From assembly GCA_015039315.1 (NCBI GenBank), contig WIDE01000083.1:82321-146320 (forward strand): DNA of 64,000 bases, read 5' to 3'. The notes under the pieces are model-generated. The model saw only the letters and a program-made list of their open reading frames with translations, did not search any database and was not told the DNA's origin. A program made the position numbers and the translations under genes. This DNA comes from Clavulina sp. PMI_390. Its lineage: Eukaryota; Basidiomycota; Agaricomycetes; Cantharellales; Hydnaceae. This document shows, one piece after another, positions 45,883 through 57,110 of the stretch. How positions within the stretch are numbered: the stretch's first letter is position 1; the number at the start of each line of letters is the position of its first letter.

Positions 45883-47594
45883 GATGGGCGAGGTGGTGTG
45901 GTGGTGGATGCAAGTCGTTAGAGGGAATCCACACTTTTAAGAGAAACACACGGGACCACGGCTGCAGTGCCACAACAGATGCCCGGAGGGGGCTACGATC
46001 TGTGGGTATGGTAACCAGAGGGCAGTCGAAGAATGCGTCAAGGCATTGTTGCGGAACGGGCTCAACGGATAGGATTTCGGGCAATGAAGCCCCTGAGAGA
46101 CATTTAGATTAGTCATCGGGGAGGTCAGAGCCGCTCCTGGTAACCTTTGTGTGGCATTGTAAACGCAGATAGCGCTGGGTATGGATGGTGAATAGTCTTT
46201 GTGGCGAGCGAGTTCTGCTCTAGCTCCAGACACACGAGCAAGTCTCAGCAAGACGGTGCCAGGCGGCGAGGGCTGAGAGGCAGACTACAACCCAGATCGT
46301 GGAAGCTCATCCTATAAAGCGTTTCGGGATAGCAGATTATGCCGAGAGGAGATATGAGGCACCGACATGACGAAACGAGATGGCACCAGTGTCGGGCAAG
46401 ATTTCACAAACTTCGGTACCGACGATAAACATGTGTAATGGTTGGCCCATGTCATAACCTTCGTGATCTTGAACCACTCAATACTCCCCTATTGAAGATG
46501 CTGACCTTATACGCTCCAGTGCATCTTGGATCGAGCCGCGAAGGTGTGCAATGATAATCTGGTTTGTTATTATTCGTTTTTCGGCTGAGGTGGTTTCCAG
46601 ACCTGCAATTCGAGACTTGCTAGAATCTACCGTCTTGCTGCAGTCTTGGGCCGAGCAACACGTTGGCGCCCTCGCGCCTCAGAGCAATATATCATCAAGC
46701 TCTTTCGTGTATCCTAATCAATCTATCATGTCAAGAACTATCTACCGTCGACGAGCGTCCGCGGATTTTGACATCCAAGGGTAACAAATGCTCCGAGTGG
46801 AGGGTTCCATGATCCGTGGCGTGGGTTAGAACGCCAAAGCGGCCCTGGAAACCATAACTGGTGATCAAATAGGTTTCCTCTTCCCTCACCAGATTGCTTT
46901 GACCCGCGATAAAACTGCAAGCATCAACATGTTGCGTTACCAGGAAGAATGCTGTCGCGCTTCAGTTGGAGCAGGTCTCGTGATACTCATCATAATATGC
47001 CTCACCAGCCGCAGTTTGTCAAAGCGATGGAGCGGTTCTGGCTGTCAATGCGCAGGGCAGGACTGAAGCAGCCCCAAGATATGCATTCTGCGCGGAAATT
47101 TCCACTACCGCAGCATGCACGAATCCCCACACATTCAAACTGTGTAAGTGTAGCCTCCGGCACTGAACCCCCTCTGTACGAAATTCTTGAGAAGTGTTCG
47201 TTGAGCCAGCTTGCCGCTCACCGCTGCGGTGCGCCACAGGAAGCCCTTTCACGCCCCAGCCTCATACATCAACTGACAAATATTCTTACGCTCTATTTTG
47301 ATGCAGTGAATTAGTAACTGTGAGAGACTTTCCGAAAGGGCGGATCGGTGAATGACAAGCTCGGTAAGCCGCAAGTCCTGTCACTTGCTTCACAGCGTTC
47401 CTCGAGCGATCGCGTTCTCGTCAGGGGCTTTTTGCTCCTTAGTCGGAGGGTTAGCTCCGTAGGCTCAGGTGATCTGGGTTTGCTGTCAATGAGTCTCAGT
47501 ATTGCGTCTAGCGTATGAGGCCCCCAAGTGTGACCCTTTCTCAGCGTCTAACTGGCTTTCCCCCCTCCTAAGCTTAATCCTCTCTATGTCTTCG
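45883..47594. other. Intergenic; 3' part belongs to a segmental duplication
   Basis: The first part is the oxidoreductase promoter. From about 47085 to 47594 the sequence is recognisably related to 49260-49756, the region upstream of the intact family gene. No gene is supported. Confidence 0.4.
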
Positions 47595-48347
47595 ATGGAG
47601 CCTTTCGTTCACAATGATTCGAACGTCACGCGCGACATCAGCAATGCACGTCTTCAGCCCAAGTTTCTACGCCCCGTTGCGCTGATATTGCATGTTCCAA
47701 GGAAGTCCCGAACACGAAAATGAAACCATGGAGAACTGGGATGAATCCAGCTTGCAAGTGGCCGTATTCTGTGTGCGTGTTATGTTTCAGCCTATCGTCG
47801 GCAGTGCATTGAGAACAGGCGTCATCCATCAGGGTGCCGACGGTCTTATCACCTTGCCTGCAGTCAATAAGTACCTCGGCAAAGCAGATGCCAAGGCTTA
47901 CAAGCTCGATTCCAGTGCTGTCAGTTTTTTGCTTGTTTATTCTCCCCGATGACGCAAAATTTGGCTAATACCGAGAGCATCCTATAGATTAAGAAGCAGA
48001 TTCGAAGTCTGTGAAACGCCAAACGCAATAATCCCGCAGTATTTCAGCTTATGGAACAGCTATGATCTCTAATGGATTTCTCGAGCCGGTAAATGTTGGA
48101 TTGTTTCTCCATACATCTAACACTGGGTCACCCCCAGTATTCAACATACGCGCAAGTTGATCTTCCTTCGCCTCGACGGCGTTGCTGCTACGCCTCAATT
48201 GCTTCAAACGTGTGGTTAGGCGCTAAAGGTATTTATATAACGGTAATATAGAATCATGGCTGGCAAGCAAGCTTACTTAAAAGCGCGACCAAATTCTTTG
48301 ATATTTCGGAGACGAAGCAGCGCGAGACCCTGGCTATCGCGAACTGA
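47595..48347 (+). pseudogene. Small-protein family pseudogene
   Basis: Exon 1 (MEPFVHNDSNVTRDISN) resembles MEPLVQEDM of member D. Exon 2 survives as FQGSPEHENETMENWDESSLQVAVFC, aligned with SQGAPEDD and the FSWK region, but the Trp and FSWK are gone and no acceptor remains. Exon 3 (about 47852-47920) is intact in frame: GADGLITLPAVNKYLG, then YKLDSSA. Exon 4 (from about 47990) starts IKKQIRSL then hits a stop. Exon 6 remains near 48270-48347 (SATKFFDISETKQRE) and ends in TGA. Exon 5 is not recognisable. It lies about 2.2 kb upstream of the intact member E, in the same orientation and within the same duplicated segment. Confidence 0.68.
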
Positions 48348-48439
48348 TGGTCATAGCGTCTCAAATAGTAAGCCTTCCTCTTGTTCCCAAGATTTTACGG
48401 CCCTTCACGACCCACACCACTTGGACCCTCTGTTGTTAA

Positions 48440-48860
48440 ATGGCATTTACGATGGGTTCGTACGTCTTGTCCCGTGCTTGTGCGCGAAGCGAGCTCGAGA
48501 CAAAAGGGTAGACTCATTGGATCCAATCCTACCCATTCTAAATGTTCCCAGAACGTCATTATCGCGCGTGCGGCCGAAGAGATTGTTGAGGGCTATCACC
48601 CAGACGTTCCGAATAACTATGGGCTGAACGTTTTCCCAGCCGCTTAGCAAAAACGATCAAGTCGTTGCATTGATCATTGTCCGTGTCAAGGCGCAATCCA
48701 AATAACACTAATGATAGAGAAAGCTCATAGTCAAGCTTTGACCCAAGTTTGAACTAACCCCCCCCCCCCCCCTCTTGAAGATGATCGAAAGACGAGAGCC
48801 ATCATAGCGGCTCCACCACTGACAAGGAGAATTTTCCCAGTCTTCGCTAACTCACAATTT
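48440..48860 (-). pseudogene. Relic of an AIF/AMID-like oxidoreductase gene
   Basis: On the minus strand, about 48850-48800 codes AKTGKILLVSGGAAMMA, resembling AKSKKIVIAGGGAVGIE of the gene at 44247. Further along, near 48620-48600, RNVWVIALNN resembles the NVWAIGDII motif. Order and strand agree with a decayed copy. No continuous frame or N-terminus remains, and a run of 15 C interrupts it. Confidence 0.35.
48758..48772. repeat. Homopolymer C15
   Basis: A run of 15 C on the plus strand, liable to slippage and sequencing error. Confidence 0.85.
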
Positions 48861-49756
48861 GAGTAGCTATATTGAAGAAAATACTTACGGGGGACTGTAT
48901 TAAATTAATTTATTATGTCAAAGGCTATATGGTGCGCTCATCGACCAGCGCCAGTAGATTTTGGCATTCACTTTTATCACCAAATTCAAATATCTAAAAG
49001 ACATCAATAATCCGTGACGTCGGTATTGAGGATGACAACTGCCGATCAGCGGATTTGCTTTTTTGTTTTTAACTAGTCCGCTTTTGCCCAACCGCAGGGC
49101 TTTCAAACACATGTTGCACATCTTGGGAATCACTATTGCGTGTTGAGTATACCGTCATTGGCCAACTTTATGCTGAACTCACACCGGATTCAGCAGGTTA
49201 TCGCGGTGATGAACTTGATTGTCACTGAACATCGTCGGAGCGTGGAGCCCGAGGCGACGTGATATATGCACTCGACGCGGAAATCTCCATAAAACTCACC
49301 TGTGTCCGCGTGAGCTATGACACCTATCTCCCTCCCTATTCAAGAAGTTTCCCTGAAACCGCCTTACCGCTTGTTGATACCCACGAGCATGCCGCCCAGA
49401 AAGCCCTTCCTCATCTTAGTTTACATATTGGGTGAAGTGAAAGATGCGTCATTAAGGTATCAATCGGCCTATGTAAATTCTGTGTGAGACTGTCCAAAGG
49501 GGCGGATTGGGGTATGACAAGCTCGGCAAGAAGCCAATCTTGTCAGTTGCTTCGCGGCATCACTTGATCGATCGCGTCTTTGTCGAGGCCTCTGTACTAT
49601 TGATCGGAGGGTTGGCTCCGCATGGGGAGGTGAATTTGGCCCACTGCTAACGAGCCCTGAGGCCACACCCCAGCGTATAAAGCCTGCGAAATCGCCTCGT
49701 TACTGCATTCTCATCAAACTCCTCCACCTCGAACTTCATATTTAAATTGTCCTACG
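48861..49756. other. Upstream region of family member E, duplicated
   Basis: From about 49260 it matches 47085 onward. The block at 49483-49640 (CTGTCCAAAGGGGCGGAT ...) parallels 47331-47490. It contains the TATA box of member E. Confidence 0.45.
49676..49682 (+). promoter_or_regulatory. TATA box of family member E
   Basis: TATAAAG, 81 bp upstream of the ATG at 49757. Confidence 0.5.
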
Positions 49757-50594
49757 ATGCAGTCCTTTGTCAAACAAGAGTTGTCGTCCTTGCAGTCCTT
49801 TGGATCTGTTTGTCTTCAGTTCTGCCCTCGATACTGCCTCATCTGACATGGCATCTTCCATAGGACTGGGAATATGCTATCTCTCAGGGAGCACCTGAAG
49901 ACGATTGCAAAGATCTCGCGAGGCTGTTCAGCTGGAAGGTCGCCTTCTTCTGGGTGCGCATCATATCTCCTATCCCTATTGTCAGAGTACTGAAGGTGTG
50001 GCCCAATCTTGTTAGGGTGCCGACACTCTTATCGCAGTGCCTGCAGTTCGAAAGGCCACGAATGACAGCGCCGCCAAGGATTATACACTCGACGGTAACA
50101 AGGTGCGCTCTTTCTTCTGTTTTCTTGGGCCCTAAAGCAAGTTGATAACAATCGAGCGGGCTACATAGATTAAAGCCCAAATCCAGAATGTAGAAAATGT
50201 CAAACCAAAAGACAACGCGCAAGCAAGCAAGATCTTGAATGAGGTAATTAGCCTAACGGCAACTACGCCAGAGTAAGGATCCAATCTGCCTATTCCACAA
50301 AATTCACCTTCAACTCATCCTTGATATTTGGCAGACGTGATTTCGGTCTTCTTACCATAGGCCTGGGTGGCAATGGTGATCGAGTGCTCTGGATGGAGAA
50401 GCAGGTGTTAGCCAACTTCAATAAAAAGTGCGTCATATCTCATGATCATTCTTTGGTTTGACTACCTAACAACATACCCTTGTTGATATTGTATCAGAAT
50501 TATGGATCAGGAGGATGCTCCGCTTAAGAGCGCAGCTGACCTTTTTGACCTCTCAGAGGCGGAGCAGTGCGAAATTCTTGGTATCAAGAACTAA
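49757..50594 (+). CDS. Small-protein tandem family, member E (173 aa)
   Basis: Six exons (49757-49807, 49864-49953, 50016-50102, 50169-50272, 50335-50427, 50498-50594) close at 173 aa. Features: MQSFVKQELSSLQSFGS (exon 1), DWEYAISQGAPEDD and LFSWKVAFFW (exon 2), GADTLIAVPAVRKA and YTLDGNK (exon 3), IKAQIQNVENVKPKD (exon 4), a diverged Gly-rich exon 5 (IGLGGNGDRVLWMEKQ), and DAPLKSAADLFD ... EQCEILGIKN (exon 6). All introns are GT-AG, phases 0,0,0,2,2. Exon 5 has lost the IPxED pattern of the other members. Function unknown. Confidence 0.75.
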
Positions 50595-51238
50595 TTGTTC
50601 GGTATATAATCTCCCTAAGCCTCGACTTTTGTGTAAAGAAAAAGAAAACCCCCTCTTGTTCCAGTCATCCTGTACTTGAAAATAACCTACTGTGTCCATT
50701 GCCCTACCCTTCAATATCACTCCAAGTGGCTGTCTGCTCCGTTTTTCTCTCGTGCTCCTCTTAGTGAGAACAATCTCATTGTGGTGCCAATGTTGAATAA
50801 CGGTTAGCGCCGACTTGCGCGGCAAAGCTCGCCACCCTTGTCAGAAAACATTTGATTTTCATTGAGGCTAAATGTATTGGATGAGTTGACAAGTTTCGAG
50901 CACAGAGGAATGGCAGTTTTTTCGCCGGAGACGTGACGGATAGAGACTCTGAGGATACGGATCCAGGCTCGGAGTATAGACCATTTTCTTAGTAAGGCAA
51001 GACAAAGCAGATACCTTTAAGATTGCAACAGCTTAGTCGTCAAAATCGCAATCGCAGTCGATGAGGGCCTCATCGTGATCGTCAACGACTACTAGAGTAG
51101 GAGAGAGTGCGGCTGTCAATTGAAGGATCGGAGGATCGGACACACAGGATTTGCTAGAGCCAGCAACAGTCCAGGAGCCGTCGGCGATGTGGCTATCATC
51201 CGAGCTGACCAATGAATTTGCTAGATGTAGAAGCGTCG
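50595..51238. other. Intergenic, no confident gene
   Basis: 3' flank of member E. Minus-strand codons at about 51034-51200 (ending DEALIDCDCDFDD) may be a 3' exon of the ORF at 51239, but I cannot place the introns. Confidence 0.35.
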
Positions 51239-51547
51239 CTATCGGAGCTGAAAGAGAGAAATGAGAGACTTAGCAGTTTTTGCCTCGCTCGGGACGTCAG
51301 GGGCAACTTCCTTCATCATAGGGCGCTTGGCCTTTTCGTACGCGAATTGACAAACGCCGCTTTCAGGCGAAGTACTGTCCGCATTTTTCTTGGTAGCGGA
51401 AGTGGTGTCAAGATCCGTATTGGTGTCGATATCGGAATCAGAGTCGGCATAAGGAATGCCAATGGATTGGAGCATTGTTGCACGTAGAGTGGGGTAATCA
51501 CCTCCCTTGAACTTGGGAGGGTGGGAAACTGGCTTAGGCTTTGGCAT
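51239..51547 (-). CDS. Small acidic hypothetical protein, possibly multi-exon
   Basis: The frame starts MPKPKPVSHPPKFKGGDYP and runs through a Ser/Asp/Thr-rich part (ADSDSDIDTNTDLDTT). It may continue by splicing into an acidic C-terminus near 51034. I do not recognise it. Codon content and the absence of stops make it more likely coding than its surroundings, but splice sites are unclear. Confidence 0.28.
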   Translation of the reverse strand: MPKPKPVSHPPKFKGGDYPTLRATMLQSIGIPYADSDSDIDTNTDLDTTSATKKNADSTSPESGVCQFAYEKAKRPMMKEVAPDVPSEAKTAKSLISLFQLR

Positions 51548-52817
51548 GAACCTAAAAGGATGGAAGTTGTATAGGAAGCGTCAGGAATCAAGACGGAGAA
51601 ATTTAAGCTTGATAAGGAGACTTACGCGTTAGCTGTTCCCTGTTGAGCACGGACGACGCGACATCACTTGGGTGAAAGGCCAAGACGGAGTGCGGGGGTG
51701 CTCTTGTTTGGCATGAAACCAGACTAGCCAATTGGCGGCTAGGCGGGCTATGTTTCTAACCGCGCCGATATCACAATACGAAGAAGCGCATTCACGAAAT
51801 CCTCAATGCATCGTCACGTGAACTCCCAAACTCATAGTAAACTCGATATTTTCCGTCCTAAGACCCGCCACTAGTGGTGAGCATTGATTATCAGATCGAA
51901 GTTGATTGGGCGATTCGATCGATTGAACGGGCGACGTCGCTACGCAGCAGAGGTCTCCTGTTCATTGTCAATCGAGAAAAACCATCCCAATATGCGAGTG
52001 CACATTAATACCGCGCTTCGTGGCTTCCCAGCATTGAGCCGCAGAGCGAGCCGTGGCGGCAATACTGGTGCTCCAGGGTACGCATATCACAACCAGTGAG
52101 CCAATTCGTGACACCTTTAGCAAACGATTGATCTATACCTCATATTCAATGAACTCTTCGTAGATGTCAGGCTGACCTGGTATATAGGAGACAGCGGGAG
52201 TAGCGTAAGTGAGAGGGCCTATATCTTCTGGGAGTCTCTGGTTTAGGTTTCTTTTACAAGCCTTCAGTTTGCTTCTTAATTATCCACATAAGGAAGAAAA
52301 GACTTGGTCTAAATAATGGTGTGAGATTATAGTAAACTCTTCTGACTCTGAGCGCAAAACATCGCTCCAGCGCGTGCAATTGCTCGTGTTGCGCTTGGGC
52401 ATACATACTCAATACGAGTAACGACCCATTGAAGAGAGATTGAAAATGACCATCATGCATGAAGGCAAAGGATAATGTTCAATCATGAAGCAATGCTAGG
52501 AGCAAGGAGGCTGAGCGCATGGAATGTCGTCGAACATGAGTAACCGCGATTGCAGAGCTAGAGCATTCTTACTGGTTACCGATTCTCAGATCCTTGGGAT
52601 CGAGCAACTGTCCTCTTCCAGACTTGCATTTTTTTTAGCATTGAATGAGTGGTATCGTAATCACAAGTTTTCTCAATTTCTAATTAACCTGATAAGCGAA
52701 ACATTCTCAGTATAGGCTGTCAAAAAAGGTCCATATATTTGTGGCACCAAAACCAAAGCATAGCGTAGCAGCGTGGGCATTATTATCACATAGAACTGTC
52801 CTTGGAGACATGATTCC
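51548..52817. other. Intergenic, no gene seen
   Basis: A/T-richer; only short frames without domains. It ends at the 3' end of the ArfGAP gene. Confidence 0.45.
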
Positions 52818-54329
52818 CTATCCCCAGAGGTTATCAAAAGCATCATCCTTCTTCGCGGCTCCTGCCCCTGCCGTGGCATTAGAAGCGGCACCACCACTCG
52901 TGAACAGATCAAACGCATTAGCACCTCCTGCATTGGCAGGAGCAGCAGCTGGCTGAGCTCCCCAGACATTCCCCGCGTTGAACGCGTTGGGCTGCGCCTG
53001 AGCTGGGGGTGCGCCCCACACATTCATGGGTGGCTGTGCAGGAGCCATGGGTGCGGCGCCGAAGAACGCTTGCTGAGCAGGCTGTTGCGGTTGCTGTTGC
53101 TGCTGAACAGGCGATGCTGCAGAGGCGAAGGAGCCCCATGGATCGCTCGATGGAGCTGCGGCAGCTGGAGCTTGCCATCCGCTCTGGACGCCCCAAAGCC
53201 CTGTACCGTTTGTACCCATGAAACTCGTTGGGGCGGTATTGGTCGGGACGGCCTGAGCAGGCTGACCGCCTCCTAGAATCGACTGGGCACCAGGTGGAGG
53301 GGCGCTACTGAAGAGTGACATGATATCGTTCTTTGTATTATTTTTCGCGGCCCCAGCGCCGCCTGAGAGAGAACCAGAATGGGAGTGTGATGGAGTATTG
53401 GCAGCAGGGGGAGTGAAATCTAAGCTGAAAATGTCATTTTGGACAGAGGATGCAGGGGGTGCGGCGGGAGGCTGGGTTGAGACGACTGCAGGAGCAGGGG
53501 TGGGTGCGGTGAAAGCATTGGAAGAGAGGAGGGTGCGTTGGGGCTTGCGCGAGCCTTGAGCTTGTGGTGTGGGGGTGTTGCCTCCAGAGGGAGGCGCGAT
53601 TGGCTGTTGCTGTTGTGTCCGCTGTGGAGGAGATGCAGGTTCCTGGAAGGAGATAATCAAGATAATGAGGTGCTATATAAGAATGAGATGCGATGCGACG
53701 TGGACGTACAGCAGCAGGAGCAGGAGCGGAGGCGGAAGCTCCGCCATCCAGAACCGAAGGATCGGCTGGCGGGGGACCCTCCATTGCCCACCTCCTCGAC
53801 TCGTATTTCGAGCGGATAAACGATTCCATTTTGTGGTCTGGCGGAATATGACCAGGCTTGAGATGTGCCTCCCAATATAGATTAGCTCGTTCGTTGCCCC
53901 AAATTTGAACGTTCTAAGGTACGAAGTGGTGGAGTGAGCGGAGAGTAATAACTTAGGAATGAGATATACTCACGTTCATTTGGTCAGGGGTCCACATGTC
54001 AAGATCGACTGACTTGACTTTTGAGATGTGGGTGCCCATGCTCCGATGAATCCCAGAGCAGCGGATGCAGACAAAGACTCCACTAGTGCAGAAGAGTGAT
54101 TAGTCAGAGACAAGTCCATTAGAGCACTACCGAAGCCCCTCACAGGTTCCATGAAGCCCATCGGGGATCTATCGACTCTGTTAGCATGACCGCCCACGAC
54201 GCGCGTGTTACGAACGAGAAACTGACCGTTGCGTTTACAGTCCGCGCAGACTTTGTTCTCTGGGCGCTTGACGAGTTCCCTCAGCGTCTTCGCATTACGC
54301 TCTGTCGTCGCCTTGTCCTGTCTCGACAT
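52818..54329 (-). CDS. ArfGAP of the SMAP/Age2 type
   Basis: Five exons (54329-54227, 54168-54144, 54082-53974, 53913-53710, 53642-52818) give 421 aa. The ArfGAP zinc finger is assembled across the first three exons: C28, C31, C48, C51 (C-x2-C-x16-C-x2-C), followed by IHRSMGTH with the catalytic arginine R56. [15 protein letters not shown] and [13 protein letters not shown] complete the domain. The second exon is only 25 nt and codes [13 protein letters not shown] residues at its junctions. The C-terminal 270 residues are Pro/Ala/Gln/Asn-rich with NPF/WG-like short motifs and end FDNLWG. It would stimulate GTP hydrolysis on Arf at Golgi/endosomes, with the tail contacting clathrin or adaptors. 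It is divergent from vps27 with 177 bp between starts. Confidence 0.9.
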
Positions 54330-54506
54330 CGTGGCCCTGGTTTGCTGTGTTGTTGATGTGTTGATGTTGACCAGGAGATTTCGAGAAGATCGAAATTTGG
54401 TCACGTGCATTTCTCCCACAGCCACCGCTCTTGCTAAGGGGTACTGCCCTGAACACCACACCAACAACATCATCGACACCGCTGACGACAACGACGAGCT
54501 GATATC
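54330..54506. promoter_or_regulatory. Shared divergent promoter region, ArfGAP / vps27
   Basis: The two start codons face away from each other across 177 bp. Both genes act in endosomal membrane traffic. Co-regulation is inferred from position only. Confidence 0.5.
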
Positions 54507-57110
54507 ATGAGTCTGTGGTGGGGGTCATCAACGACAAAGTTCGACGAGGACGTCGGTGAGTGCTATAATCATTCGGGAAATGCGCCGTGCTCTGGCTGAT
54601 GACAAGCTTCGTCATGGGCGGTGTGCAGACAAAGCTACTTCAGAGACTCTGCCCTCTGGCACCGAGAATATCGAGCTCAACCTCGAGATATCTGATGCCA
54701 TTCGGTCAAAGAGCGTCCCAGCAAAGGACGCGATGCGCAGCATCAAGCGGCGAGTCAACCATAAGAACCCAAATGTTCAGCTGCTCGCTCTTGGGGTAAG
54801 CTTCTACGCGACGATGCTTCCAAAGTGCATGTCTGACATCTATTGTCGCGTTCATGTCTCTAGTTAGCGGATACTGCAGTGAAGAATGGTGGCGATCACT
54901 TCCTGGTCGAGATTGCCTCCCGCGAGTTCCTCGATAACCTCGTGTCGATCATCAAGACCCCTGTAAGTCCTCTGCCATCTCATAACAACAGCAATATGGC
55001 CCAACTTCTCACGTCGCCGAACATAGATGTGTAATCAAGATGTCAAGACGAAGATACTGCGGCTGATTCAGAGTTGGGCGCTCAGCTTTGAGAGCAAACC
55101 TATGCTACACTACTCTGGAGAACTCTACAAGCTGCTGCAGAAAGAGGGTGCGCACTATTCTATCATCAACTCCCTGGTGCTCCAAACTGACCTTTCCTGG
55201 ATAGGTTTCAATTTCCCACCAAAAGACTATACGTCGCTGAGCGCAGCCATGGTTGACTCACAAGCGGTAGGCTTGTTTCCTTTATAATCGCTCGTATGCC
55301 GGCCCCTCATCCTCCTCCCATGCATCTCCCTCTGTTTCAGCCCCCTGAGTGGATCGACTCCGACGTGTGCCTGCGGTGTCGGACCCCTTTCTCCTTTACG
55401 AATAGGAAACACCACTGCAGAAGTTGCGGTCTTGTCTTCGATCAGCAATGCTCTAGCAAAGTCCTGCCGCTACCGCATCTTGGTATAGATCAGCCCGTCC
55501 GTGTCTGCGATGGCTGTTTCGTCAAGGTTGGACCGAAGAAACTCCCAGTGTAGGTACATTTACACCCCCTGTACCATCCCTTATCCTCACCGGCCTCCTT
55601 GATCCTTAGAAACGGATCAGCACATCACCGCTCCGCTTCAACGTCCAGAGTACCCTCTTCGAATCCCGCATCCTCCCATGGGCTTGCCCACTCCAACACC
55701 GTTCACGCCTCATCCCGCTCTGCCCGGAAATCTGCCCAACAACAAGCCGACGAGGATCTTCAACGTGCTATCCAGATGTCACTAGAAGAAGCTGGTATGA
55801 CTCATGGCCCTCGTAATCCCAATTACGTCCCCCAGCCTGAGACACCAGGTTACGAGGTCTCGGAACCTCCGCTCGTCGACAGTAGTGCAGCAGTGGCCAA
55901 TGGCGAATATGATGATGATCCGGATCTGAAGGCAGCGATTGAGGCGAGTCTAAGAGAGGCGAATGCTCCGAAACCAAGCGCTCCTGTGGCCATGGATGAG
56001 CCTTCGTATGCTGTCCCCGGCGCATACCAGCCAACTCACTCCCATACCCAGGTAAGAAGCACCTTCATCTTTGTGAAATAGTATTCCTTTCTTACCGTTT
56101 CTGTATTCGTCCGGTGCAGCCTCTACCGAGCTATGACCTCAATGACCACCAGGCCGATGCCATCATGACGTTCTCTCAGGTCGTGGAGACTGCGCAATCG
56201 CGTGGTGCGGCACCAGATTTTGTACGGCATCAGGAAGTTGGTAATTTGTATCACCGCACCGGTGATATAGCACCTCTACTGGAGCGGAGCCTGGATGATG
56301 CGGGGAGGAGAGAACGTAAGTAACCTTGCCTTCGATTTCTCTCTGCGTCCCTTTTCGGTTCTTGGTGGCTCATCATTTTCTGGCCTTCTTTTCGAAATAG
56401 AAATACTATCAGAGATGAACCAGAAATTGTCCCAGGCAGCTCGATTATACGATCAACTGCTGACCACACAAGTCTCGAACTCTCCCGCGGCATTACAGTC
56501 GCCCGGTGCAGCCACCGCATACGCACAACCATTCTACACACCTCCCCCGCTTCCTCAACAAACATATGCTGCTCCTCCAGTCCAAGTGCCTCAGCAGCAG
56601 TATGCACAGTATGCGCAGCCCTATGCGCCTCAGCAGCAGCAACAGCAGGCATATTACCAACAGCCGCAGCTACAATCGATGCCGCCACCTCCCACTCTCG
56701 TCCAGTCTCCTCCTCCAATGAGCGCAAATACATGGCAGGCCACGCCCCAATCTCCACAGCAGCAGCTGTCATCGCCAACACCTGCTCCTATCATCGCTCC
56801 TCCTGCCCCACCTACCCTTGTCGCCTCGCCCCCTCCCCCGTCCCAATCACCATACCAGTACTCTACTTCTCCAGTGCAAGCTCCTGCCGCGCCTGCTGCT
56901 CCAGCTCTTGTGCAGTCACCGCCGCCGATGACAGCGCAGCCCCAAGAACAACAGCCCCAGCTGTACCAGCCCCAGCAGCACCAACAACTGGTACAGCAGA
57001 CTCAAGGATACGCGCTGCCCATGTTCCCAGCTGTGCCGAACGAACCGTTGCCTGTTCCGGTCCAGCCTCAAGCGGAACCGAGGGAAGCCATGCTGATTTC
57101 ATTTGATTGA
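54507..57110 (+). CDS. vps27: ESCRT-0 subunit Vps27 (VHS-FYVE-UIM)
   Basis: Nine exons (54507-54555, 54629-54795, 54864-54962, 55027-55147, 55205-55266, 55341-55549, 55610-56051, 56120-56315, 56401-57110) give 684 aa, every phase matching. Residues about 5-150 are a VHS domain ([31 protein letters not shown]). About 168-232 is a FYVE finger with the RKHHCRSCG ligand motif and paired CxxC sites, binding PI3P. Two ubiquitin-interacting motifs follow ([12 protein letters not shown] near 287 and [12 protein letters not shown] near 343). A helical core at about 385-475 should bind Hse1. The tail is Gln/Pro-rich with PPP and SPPP repeats and ends LISFD, a clathrin-box-like motif. It sorts ubiquitinated cargo at endosomes into the multivesicular pathway. 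Confidence 0.95.
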
